Shown here: positions 1 to 12,400 of the stretch, piece by piece | Position numbering within the stretch: position 1 is the stretch's first letter | Layout: each line of letters begins with the position of its first letter | Assembly (NCBI GenBank): GCA_016785225.1 | Contig: JAFBJZ010000354.1 | Span: 2,270,001-2,334,000 of the forward strand | Direction: 5' to 3' | DNA: 64,000 nucleotides | DNA from: Psettodes erumei | Taxonomy: Eukaryota; Chordata; Actinopteri; Pleuronectiformes; Psettodidae | Notes under the pieces: model-generated | Told to the model about the DNA's origin: nothing | The model's database searches: none | The model's input: only the letters and a program-made list of their open reading frames with translations | Made by a program: the position numbers and the translations under genes

Positions 1-238
1 TTTAGATTTCAGACCCCCGCTTCAGACACTTAAATCTCCTGATTTAATATTTGAAATTGTACTTCTCCTTCCTTTCACTCTACTTGATCTTAATATAGTA
101 TCTCTTTAATCAGCTGCTGCGTCACTCTCCTCTCTGAGGAGTAAGCATTTAGGAAAAACTTTCAAAAATGATTCTCAGTGTTGACAGAGTGAATCAGAAG
201 CCATCCCTCTTTATTACTGTCTCTCCCCCTAAAAAAAG
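1..238 (+). other. 3' end of an upstream grik3 intron
   Basis: This is non-coding sequence ending in AG at 237-238, directly before the first in-frame receptor codon (GAC at 239). The pyrimidine tract (about 217-230) is separated from the AG by a run of A residues, which is an unusual acceptor layout. Nothing else is recognisable here. Confidence 0.75.
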
Positions 239-409
239 GACCTGATGGCCATTGACCTGGAACCATACCGCTTCTGTGGTGTCAACATGACTGGCTTCCG
301 CATCCTCAACGTGGATAATCCCCAGGTTGCAACCATTGTGGAGAAATGGTCGATGGAAAGGCAGATATCTCCTAAAGCTGATTCGGGCCTGCTGGAGGGC
401 ATCATGACG
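239..409 (+). CDS. grik3: grik3 window exon 1: amino-terminal domain
   Basis: This exon encodes 57 residues (window residues 1-57) in phase 0, reading DLMAIDLEPYRF, VNMTGFRILNVDNPQV, EKWSMER and SGLLEGIMT. It belongs to the second half of the leucine/isoleucine/valine-binding-protein-like amino-terminal domain, which drives subunit assembly. NMT at residues 16-18 is an N-glycosylation sequon shared with other KARs. The donor is ACG|GTATGT. Compared with the mammalian family the segment is one residue shorter after WSMER. It also has Cys where YRYSGVN is usual (here YRFCGVN). Confidence 0.92.
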
Positions 410-3400
410 GTATGTTTTATTACTTCTGTGTTTATCCATTTAAAGTTAGTCGTCAAAATGTCCCCATAAAGAGACAACATCTATCTATCAGTCTGTCTCA
501 TCTTGCTGCAATGGTTTGAAATGCAGTAACTCATAGCAAACTCTTTTCAGTAATTATTATCAGTGTATTTGGCATCCACTTTATTATGCAGCTACACTTT
601 CTTATTTACACAAACAACTGTCTCTTTGAAGCTATGGCTCATGTATGCAAAAATACATAAATACTACAATGTTGACAGATCTGAGTTGTTTTGCTGCACT
701 ATGACTGGGAAAGATGTATATTTTAAGTGATTTAATAAAAAAGAAGGTATATTCTACATGTGGACCATAGTTAACAGTTCCATTATCTTATCAACAATTC
801 ATGTTCTGGGATTCAACTTATGTCAATTTCTGCAATGTATTTAGTGGCTCTTTTAGGTAAAAAAAAATACACAAAAAACAAAAACATTTTTGTGATTAAA
901 GAGGTTAGTAGACACAATTAGTTAAGCTCATACAAAGACACGCAAGGTTTGTAACTCAGTAAAGCATTGAAGTGTCGAAGGCTTTCAACAGTACAGAGGA
1001 GGAGTGATGCAATAGTGTGGAGAACAATCATTAAACCCTTTGAATGTGCCAGTCTCAAGAAATATTGTTTCTGACCAGATGCTTCCATTTACAGCCATTC
1101 TTTTTCAAATAGGTAGTTTATAACAGATAATGCACCATTGTCTCAGATTCCATGAAAATTATACCAACTCTGACATACTCAAATGGCCAACACAATGCAG
1201 AAATCAAACTCAGTACAACCAATTTGGGATAAGGTAGAGCAAGGTGTTCATAGCATGTCTGTGCTGCTAAAAAAAACCCTGATGAAATCTCTTTGTTCCA
1301 GCAACACAGAAAGATCCTTGTGGAAAGCCTCCAGTCCTTGTTGAATTTATGCCTTGAGGCTTGTTCTGGAAGAAAATTCAGTTACAGTTTGAGTAGCTAG
1401 TGTCATCATTAAGCAGGTGTATGAAATACTGATAATAGTGCAGATGCTGATGATAAACACAGCACCAGAAATTCATCCTATATGTGTCACAGTGCCAGAA
1501 ATGAACCGTTAATAGATGATGGGGGTCAAAATACTGTGCAGTTACCATTTATTTGATTTAAAACATTTAGAATCACGTTAAACATCTGATGTAAATTAAT
1601 GAAGTGAATGTAGCAAACGTGTCATTAATTTTTCCTTGTTAAAATATGTGCTGTCACTGAAATATCCCTAGTTTCATTATTTTCAGTAAAAAAAACCAAA
1701 ACAACCTTCTGCAGAGCCCGATTACTCTTCTCATTGACTGGCAGGTGTAATTAATACACTGACAGTGTACGGCAACTAAATCCAAATTACTAATGTCCAA
1801 AGCTGCGTCACTGTCTCAGTATAATAATTTGAAAAAGCATGATGACAGTTTGAATTATCAGTGGAGAAAAACAAAAGATGCGGATTTGTCATATGTCATT
1901 AAAACATTTCAACTGTGTATGTAGATTTACCTCTAACCTGTTTAGGTGAAATATATTTATCAGTCTAAGAAGAGTGTAATACCTCCATGCACTGGAATGA
2001 AGGATTAATAGTTACTGTATACATTATACAATTAATCTTAAAAAGGTCAAAGTTGCTCAGAAAAATTCTGGAATTTAGCAGAATCAAAGGGATGATACAA
2101 AGAAGAAGAAACTGAAAGAGACTGATGGAGACCAAAGTGGATAACTTTTCACAGGCATCAGCTGAAATAACGTTCACCCCTTATTCCAGACAGATGCAGC
2201 TCTGACCTATGATGCAGTCCACATTGTGTCCGTCTCATACCAGCACGCTCCGCAGATGACGGTGAACTCGCTGCAGTGCCACCGCCACAAACCCTGGAGA
2301 TTTGGAGGGCGCTTCATGAGTTTCATCAAAGAGGTGATGGGACACCTTTGGCCTGTTGCTATTTTGCTTTAAGTGTTATATTTTAGAGCACACTGACTGA
2401 GCGGAGAGCATGACAACAGGAGCGGAGCACGGAACATGTAGTCATTTGGTATTTAGGTATTTACGCAGCAAATCAATAACATTCACATACAAAGAAAACT
2501 AAGCCTTGATAGACACATCAAAGCAGCGTTGTTGTCAGCTTTATAAATTCCCTGTATTCATAACCCATTTTCCAGAAAGCACGTACTGTAACCTTTTGAA
2601 AGCACAACTTGTGTAATCGGCTATTTTTTTCATCTAACATGAGAGTCTGACAGTGTCTCCGAACACACAAACAAACCTGAGCAAAATGGCAGATGAAGGG
2701 TGTGCAGAGGCACTACTATTCGCATCTTGTTTCTATTTGTATTTGTATCTTCTATTTGTATCTTGATTTGTTCAAACAACAAAACCATTTGTATTTGTCT
2801 TGGGTGTGGTCCAGCAATGGAAGGAATTCCATTTGTTTTTTCCCCTTGTATAAACACTCATAATATTGCAAAATTAATGCATTAACCACATTGATTGACT
2901 GTTTTTTATGCAGGCTTCAGCCTCTAAACAGGATCCCTAGTCTGTCTGAGCAGCCCACTGAATTGGGATAAACCCACAGAGCAATGAGAATAGAAAGAGA
3001 GAAAGGGCAAAGCGCTTTCCTCTTCCTTTTTTCTGAAGCAAAATGAATGACTGTCATCATCCACAGCTTCATCCAGAGATTTTCTTACTGCACAGCCTAG
3101 GTGTCCATGGTGGACCAGCACTGCCACTGCTTTACATGCCTCAGCGCTAAGCATGCTGGCATCCATGGCAAATTTCAAGCGTCCTTTCTGGCTAGTTTTT
3201 TGGCTATTTTCCGGTGATGATCTCTCGAGCCTCACTGTGATGACAGAGAGGGTGGCCCTAGCCCACGTGCCCATGCAATTACATCCCCCTGTCACGCTGA
3301 ACAGTATAACTGCTGATGCCCCAGGGCCAAAGTCAGCAGAGGATGCTGTTGCACCTCGGCTGGCCACTTTCAAAAGTCACAAATGTGAATCTGACCGTGA

Positions 3401-6400
3401 CTGGTCATCTGTTTCAATGTGTCAGCCCTGTGATTGGCTGCTGAGCTGTCCAGGGTGTGCCCAACCTCTTACCCAGTGTCAACAATGTGCATCCTAAGAA
3501 GATGTACCATTAGCAGTTGTGTTCACCACTTGTAGTGACAATAACCACAGCCAGTGAAATATTATTACACTGTTGTTCTAATTCTAAAGCACTGTCGTGT
3601 TTGGCTGTAAAAACACTTGCTCAGGCCTGATTTACGACTGCTTCAAGACAAGTGTCTGACATGTTGTGAAGGTCGAATTGGCCCTTCAGATGTGATGTGG
3701 CAGTGGCATTTATGTCACTATATGAATTAGAGCTGTTTGATCGTGCCACCAACCTCAGTCGGCAATAGGCTAGATGAAATGAGGTATGAGGCGGTTGGGA
3801 AAATGAGAGGGCCACAAATTTCTCCTTGAAGCTTCGATCTTCTCACAACAAGTTCTGGCAACCAACAGGGAAGACAGGCAAGAGCTATAGGCCTGTAGGG
3901 CTGTCGCAATTTGGACTTTAAATATCAGAAAACCGCTGCTACTCGACACACAGTGATTGATTACTCTATTGTACCAAGACCTACTATCTAGTTTCTGCAT
4001 CACACACTGTGAGTGAATGAGAAGGCCACGACCGACAGAATACCCTAAAATAACTACAATAAAAAGGATTCCTCTCAAATGGCTGGGAATGCAGCACAAA
4101 CAGCAAGACTAAACAAAATCAGACAACTACAGACAACTATTCCTGTTAGCTTAAGAGGCCGTTGTGTTTGCTTCTATGCACGTGGAGGTGGTGGGTATCA
4201 GGGAATCATAATGGGGGCAGTTATGTGTTTTTCCCCCCATGGGGAATCAAGCTAAAAGAGATGGCTGTTAATTAACTCTGTAGTCTGGAGGGAAAATGCT
4301 TTGGAGGCGTTGAGATGTAAAATGTAATTAAAAAAAAAAAAAAAAAAAAAGGAAATGCAGCCTGTATGGTTTGTGTTTGTACTTTTGGTCTGTGGGTGTT
4401 CGTGCATGTGTGGGTGTGAATTTTCTCTCAATGAAAGATAGAGGGTGTTGTAGTGTGTTTTATTGACTGAGCTTGTGCAATTATTCTTTTTTGCCATGTT
4501 GTAATGTGCACAAAGTAGATGTAACACAACTATGACAATCTTAAAAAGATGATATCAACTGCAGGATTATTGTATTGATAATGTTAAATGATACACTTTT
4601 TAGATTGCTACGTGTAGTACCTATATATTTGTTCCATGAAGATGAGTATAAATATGGAGACATATTATCTTTCAGTCTCACTGGGACGGTTTGACGGGGA
4701 GACTGTCATTCAACAAGACAACTGGTCTGCGTACAGACTTTGACCTGGACATCATCAGCCTAAAGGAGGACGGACTTGAAAAGGTAACTTTTGTTGAAAT
4801 ACTTTGTTGTTTTTGATGCATTCTTAGCTGAGGTGGAATAAAACCGGCGGCAATTCTTATCACCACATGCAGTCTATTAAAAAAGTACAACTTCTGTGAC
4901 AATCACGCCATAAAAAGAAGTTAATGGATTATTGATTTCAGAAATACATTTCCGATTTTCCTCCTGATGCGGAACAGATAATGCAGATTTGACAGTATCA
5001 TTTACCTCCTAACAAGGAAGCAAATTGGCTGTTTCAACATACGCATAAGTTAGTGGATCATAAAGCAAATTGGATTAGGGTACACATTAGGGTGTTAATT
5101 GCAGCCTCTCTTAATGATAATTCGAGGTGATGCCCAAAATGCTGTCTGGTGGTAATGAGCTGTATAAACGTGTTTTACAAAGAAGGAAAAAATGCAAACT
5201 AAAAGCTTGGTAATGTACAACTTATTTTATTATACTGGAAGGTAAAGTACCCTCTGGACTATAAGAGCTTTTTCTCTCGTAGAGGGCTTTCATACATTAT
5301 GAATACATCAAATAGGGATAAGTTCCATTATGACTTCCTCAACTACTCCCTAAAGGCTCAAGATCATATAATAGCAGGGGCTTTTCAGCTTGAAACCCTT
5401 CTATTTAAGAATGGAGCTTGTAAAACTGCTGCTTTTGAAATGATTCTTCTTGTCCTGCATGCGGTCAATTAAGATGAGGCACGGTCATCTTGCAAAAAGT
5501 ATTTGATGGCATATTAATGTCTTTTCATTATGTCTCTGACAAATCCTATGCTCAAGCATGTTAGCGTTGATCCAGCAGCGTGCTGCGGACTGATGGGTTT
5601 TTGGTATATCCGTGGAATCGGCTTTAACTGTTTGAGCCTGTTAAAGATGTGGACTTTTCTCAACTAATCCACTGTAATTGAATATTAGCCCAAGTTTGAG
5701 CTCGTGCCGGGATTATGAACAGGTTGACAGAGTGCCACTCTCCCCTCAACACCGGCACGCTCGGGAGGGTGAAACAAATGCAATGCTCTCCGTGGGGTCG
5801 CACGAGTAAATAACTTTTGAATCAAGTCATGTTTAATGAATTCAGCTAATTGTAACTGGGTACAATTAGAAAGAATTTTGCAAAGCAGAGAGCATTCACA
5901 GATATTTTTAAATCTCTCTCCTGGAGTCCTCTTTGGTTGCGTGACAAGCTGTAACTAATGTGCTTTTCAAATTACAGCGTATGCCTCTCTCTGGATTAGG
6001 CAGGAAGGACATTAACAGACGTTTTTCATGCTCTTTGTGGGGCGGTGTATGTCCTTAAATGGATCCACCTCGAGCACAAACCCCAGCGAAAAGCTGTATT
6101 TGTAGTAATAGAGAAAGCAGGAAAGAGGGAAGGAAGGTTTGACAGAGGGCTTAACTTGCAAACAGAGATTGTTACCGACAGCCACAGGACTATTTGTGCT
6201 AATGATATGTTCCAGAGTGTGTCTCCACAATACGTAGAGCTCTTTGCCTGAGGGCTTCTTGCATGTATAACTCCTTTTATTTGTTCAAATCTCTTGTCTT
6301 ATCTTACTGAGACGGCAGAGCAAAATTACTTTCACAGTGTAATCCAACCTTCTACCCCATGCTGTACCTTCATTCAAATTAACTGTAACATTCTTGCAGC

Positions 6401-9400
6401 AATGTTTCTGATTCCTTTAGCATCACTGATTAGCCTTGCTTCTTTTTCATGCACATTTACACATGTCAGAAACTCACAACACCACTACAGTACCATGCCA
6501 GATGGTATATTATTATGTATATATGATTATCTAATAATAATTTAATATGATCTGTCATCTTTATTTCACAATTTCTTTGTGTCTATTATTGTTGGTATAG
6601 CATAGTTGATGGGTTTACATCTTTTCTAATTTGTTTTTGTATTGTGAGTAACTGACTGAATACTTGCAATAAATGGTATATATTCTTTAGAAAAATTTGA
6701 CAGGTCTTGTGTTAACCTACAGCTCATCGAATGACTTCAGTTTCTTTGATTTGCCCGTCACACTTCATTTCTTTCAAGATATACACCTGACTACCCCCAT
6801 GCTTTCCAAAACACCCTGGCCCACTGATATAAAGGGGAATCAGCTGATATAAAGGTGACTCATCTAATGCTGCTGGAGATGTTTTCAACCTGGCACTAAC
6901 GTGGGGGACTGGTTGTCGGGGGGAGTCTGCTGGGGTCACAGCCCACCAACAGACGCAGCACACTTAGCTACACGCTTTTCATCTTCTGCAGGTGGGGAAG
7001 TGGAGTGCATCAGGAGGTCTTAACATCACGGAAGTGCCGAAGCGAAAAGGGATGAACATCACCGATTCCCTGGCCAACCGCTCCCTCATCATCACCACAA
7101 TCCTGGTAGGTCACCTGCGTAGCCTGCCGTAAAAGATATCCTGAAATTCAAGCTTTAGAAAAAAGGTCTTATATTTATCACTCTCTAGCAGAGATATTAA
7201 CTGCAATCTCGAAGGCATCAGCCATTTTAATCTACTTTTATCGCAACATTAAAAAGACGTGCTCGCTTTACATTTATTTTCTTTATGACTGACATATATA
7301 TCTTCTAGATCTACAACATAGTTCACAAATTACTGATTACATGTCAACCACTGTACTATAAACACTGGCACAGAATGCCCATTTTTTCCCCACATGTTGT
7401 AGCTGTATGCACGCTGTATGGAGGTTGTACTAATTGTGATGCAGCAAAAGATATTTAGTCTTTCAAAAACAAAAGGACTGGATCAAACAATGTGTTTCTG
7501 TTCTAGCATAATCTTCAAATTCCAGGCTAAAGCCATGGAGTATTTCATTATCTTCTTATCTACCCAACCTTAGTGGTTCTGTCCTGGTCTTTACTGGATT
7601 TGAAGAAGTTTACACCAACTGGTGAGGAGTTTGTGCCTGGGATAAACAGCTTTAGCTCCATTCTTTTAGCATGACATTATGAATGCAGTGATCAATTTCA
7701 TATTTCACACTCCTTTTACAGGGTTTCCGGTTTGAAATGAGTCAGCTGGCAACATTATCAAGTCAGAGATGGGCACAGCATTATAAACAACTCGTGTTAG
7801 CTTAATTAGCTACATTGTTGCAGCTGATGAAATCTGACAGCTCCAGTTGTCATTTTCAGCCTCCTGAAATCAAAGACCCATTGTGTCAAAGATAACTTTG
7901 ACTAGCGCATAAGTTAACAAATGATCAATAATCAGTAATTTTAAAGTTCCATCATGATCATGTGAAGAGAGTGAAAATTAAGTCAGTGGTGAGATACAAA
8001 GAACTAGTTCTGAGAATGGATTTAATTACATGTTCAGCTGTTCAGAAAGAAATGGGTGTTCCCTCCCCCAGCTTCATATGGTATTCATTTGGAGATCCCC
8101 AGTTGTATGTACTTAACACTGTCACTGGATGCTGGGGTCTTTGTGGTATCAGGGATGTGCTGAAACAGATGTCCCCCCATGCACGTTTTCAGGACAGATA
8201 CACAGGCTACAACAATAAACACTATTATTATGTCTATGTTGGACCACAAGGCTGCAATTACAGCAAGTGAGGTCTAGGCAGCACATAATTAATGCCCATC
8301 AGGTGCCATCTATGTTAATTCTGTCTCAAAGAGGAGAAATGGAACAATGATTTAAGCAGCGTAATGTTGAGCCTCTGTACAATAATATATATATATATAT
8401 TATATATATAATAATGCTGGAGCTGGAGGTGTTGGATATGTTCCTCGCGAGTGTTTCCAGTTCATTTTAAGTTTTCTAAAAATTAAAAATGCATTTTAAT
8501 TCTTCTGACGTTTTCCTTGAATTGCCATTTCACTGGGAATCATTAGTTTAAGATCATAAAACTGCCTGCTTTCAAAATTGCTGAAGAGCATTTCGGCTTT
8601 AATATCAATCTCTCTTAGCGTAATGACATTGCATCAAACTGATTCCAGTGATGCATGAAGAAGACGTCTGACAGCTTTATAGTGATAACTTTGTCAAAGA
8701 GATTAAGGCACTTAATGTGTTTTCCCCCCTTACATTAATTGTTTGCACTCCATTGCCTGTAATGTCTCAGTGCAGGCCCACCTCCCTCCTCTTTCTGTTA
8801 TGCACACCCATGCTGCGACTGTGAGGGTAGAACTGGTATAAACACTTTGATTTGAGTTCAAACCTTCGGGAATAGCAAGAATTGGAGGGCTAGAAACAGA
8901 TGGTAATGACTTTTTCCCTTAACATGCAAACTTTTTGATCACGTTAATTGGGCAACTTGAGTAAAGTTTGTGGCTAAGCACTTCCTCTCTAAATGCATTG
9001 TCATCAAGTATTCATAAGTTATTATTTATTTAAGAGGCCATCCTAATTGTAATGTCCAAGTGGCATATATTTTAAAAGTAAACAATTAAAGATGTTTATC
9101 ATTTACTATATGTTTTTCTGGGTGTTTTTATTTTGTTACAGTTTATGTAATAATTTATGCCCTGCATCTAGTTAGGTTTGGTTTATAGTGTTGTTTACTA
9201 GCCTCAACAAAACAGTGCAACTCTGTCAACATGCCACCAACACATGATGTATTTATTTATTTTTACCCCCACTTCTATCCACCCTCACCATGTCCTCTTT
9301 CCCAAATGACACACATTTTCCTGAGGGAATATGAGACTGCTGTGACTGCCTAGTTTCCCCTCTTTGACTGTACAGTTAAAAAGAAGAAAAAAGGAAAAAC

Positions 9401-12400
9401 AAAAGGGTCACCTTCACTAGAGAATCAATTACTCTGCTTCTGAGCTCAGTTTGTAAATTATACATCTGGCTATTGGAGGCAATAAATTGTATTACAGCCC
9501 TTGCATAAATAGACCAGCATGTTTTGAAATGCACAGCAGGATATGCATGTCTATCCGGCAGGGAAATGGTACAAGGCACTAAATAAAGGAAATCTTTTAT
9601 GTGCTGTTCTGTGTAAGTCATTGTCACTGCAGGCATCAGCTCACTCGCTCTCCCTCAGAGGTTGGTGACAAGCGATGAAGACGATGTTGTGGGCATGTTC
9701 CATTTTGATGCTGGATTCCGATCCTAGATTAAGTCAAGCTTTTATATAGCTCAAATTATGAGCAGCCACACAGGATATTACAGGCCAGTAAAGAGTGTCA
9801 GCTACCTGACCATAAAATGAACCGACCCCTGCACTGGCTATATAGGTCAACGCACAGCAGTGTAGAAGGAGACGGCAGGTTTAGCTGGCTCACCACTGCA
9901 AGCACATTGATAGCGTAAACATTCCTTCTGTGTGCATTACCATCACTATGGCAAACACTGGTTACAGCTTTGCAATTTACAAACACATTCACTGACATTA
10001 GCTCAGGTCTTGTTTCTCTAATATAGTGCACCAGTGTAGGAAAAAACCTTCTTTCATTTTTAACACTCCCTGGAGCTGCACACTGAGCTAGAATCTGCTG
10101 TCACTGCCTGTTAAATGCAACAGCGGCTCATCAGCTCAGATCACTTTGCTTCAATTAGGTGCATGTGCTGAAACAAATTGAAAAAGCTGACCTCACCATT
10201 GCTTTTCATTTGATCTTTTGGGTCTGTGCAGGAGGAGCCATATGTCATGCTTAAGAAGTCTGACAAGGCGCTGGTTGGGAACGACCGTTTCGAAGGATTT
10301 TGCATCGACTTGCTAAAAGAGCTCTCCAACATCCTCGGCTTCACCTACGAGATCCGCCTGGTGCCTGATGGGAAATACGGCTCTCAGGATGAGAAAGGCC
10401 AGTGGAACGGCATGATCAGGGAGCTTATAGAACATGTAAGTTCAAAGTGTTTAGTTTACTTTAGCAGTTGAAAGGCAACGAGAGAAACATTTGCTGCTAC
10501 ATCCCAAGTACAAATTTTGTTTTACTTCTGTTTTTTTAAACACATGAGGTATCAGGTTTTAATTAGCCAGGCTCACTGTCTCCCTTTGTTTCTACCCTTT
10601 GTGCTAAGCTATGCTAACTGCCTGCTAGCTCCAGCTACATATTTACCATGCAGGCATGAGAGTGACATCAATCTTCTCAGGCAACATTTTCCTGAATATG
10701 AAATTATTCCTTTAATGCATGCTACATCTCTACAATTATGCAGCTCCATAAACCGTAAAAGTGTTTTACATCATGACATGAACTTACAAAAACATGCTGC
10801 TGTAGTGAACTGTTGCTGATGTCCTCCACATGGACAGTGATATAGTTTTGATTGAGCACGAGTCAGGAGGAGCCTGCAAAGCTGTCAGTTACATTTATGA
10901 CACAATTATGTCAAGGTTGCCTAAATGTTACGAGTGTGTTGATGCCATTCAGTGAGACAAACTACTTCCTTCAGCTGGATGAACCAGATATCTGGGATGA
11001 GCATGTAAATACTTCATATACTGCAAGGATGCAGGGGAACACACCACCAACAATCTTGCTGAGGCAAAGTGGGGCAATCAGAGCTGTCTGTATCAAACCC
11101 TAAGATTCAACGGCCATGAAAAAGCCCTACACCGAAGTGATGGTGGCAATTCTCTGCTGGCATTTCATAAGTGTCCCTGTCAGTGCTCTCTCTTTGTCCT
11201 CAGCCCCCATCAGGTCAGCGCTGTACTCAGCTGAAAACTTGTAATAGCTTAAGTGGCATTTAGTGCAGGGAATCGTATGGCAGGAGTCAATGGCTCGGTG
11301 CTGAAAGGGTTGGGAAAGGTGGGCTCCCACTGCAGCACTTTATTTCTCCATCCAGGCTTTTTGCAAGATCCATGTTGATAACAATAACCTTGAGGGGAAC
11401 AAATGGATTACTAAAGGCAAAGAATGCTGGCACGAAATGGAGATGCATGACTCCATCATTAAACAGCGCACACGCTCTTTCTATTAGTCCCTTCTTTGGT
11501 TTAAAGGGACACAGTGGAGGTGGCCACAGAGAGCCTGTTCATTAGCTTACAGCTAAATAGAAAAAAATGAGAGGGACATAAGGTTTGCATATGTTATGTG
11601 AAGATGAAGCATCTGGTGATTGAGAACTCTGGACTCAGCTTAAATATGAATGCAAGCAGTTTTTCCACACTAATGTGTCGTTCCATTTGCTGTTTGTTTA
11701 CAGCCTTAAAAAGTGAGAAATCATAAAGCAGCAGACAAATATAGTTAAAGACATGCATTTAAAATGGATTTCTTAATAACATACCTACACATTTTAGGTC
11801 TTCTGCCTTTGTAAACAGCAGCAGAAGTGAAGATTAGAATCTATACTGCTAGTTATTGCTTTTACTGCTCCTTATCGCATGACCAAGGATGCATGACGTC
11901 GTCTTTGTGGATTTTTAGTCGGTTCTATTTTGTGGTCTAGTGCTTTCCTTACCCTAGTCGGTATGGATAAGCTGATCGTGATTCAGCAGACCTGAAACAT
12001 AAACTTTGAGGCAAGCTCAAGAGATCTGACCCTGGAATGATATGAGAGGCTACAGTGCAGTTACAGATTTCACGAGAGTAAACTATTGCTGCTCTATTTC
12101 CTCTCAACTTTTAACAGGAAGTGTGACATATACTACACAGCAAGTTGCTGTCCATACAAAATGCTTTACATGAAACATATTGTATGGATGAACTGCATTC
12201 ATAGAGTATGCCATATACAAACAAATGGTTAAAAGTAGATTGCCTCTGTCATAATTGTTATCTGTTCAATTTGTATTTATAATTACCTTCTGTTCACCTC
12301 TTAAAAACCCTCTGCCCAATTAACTGTAATGCAGATAAATACGATAACAGTTTACTAGGGATCAGTGTCTGCACTTAAAAAAGGGTCATGGTGTTAGATA

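Larger units (their letters stand above)
2334..4675 (+). other. grik3 intron (2342 bp)
   Basis: It contains a divergent teleost dispersed repeat (3420-3494), a 21-base A run (4330-4350) and a less AT-rich block around 2950-3500. That block has long open frames on both strands, which I do not accept as genes. The rest is unremarkable. Confidence 0.8.

Noticed and set aside
8381..8414. AT palindrome as a functional hairpin
   Set aside because: Alternating A/T microsatellites are self-complementary by nature; nothing else suggests function.
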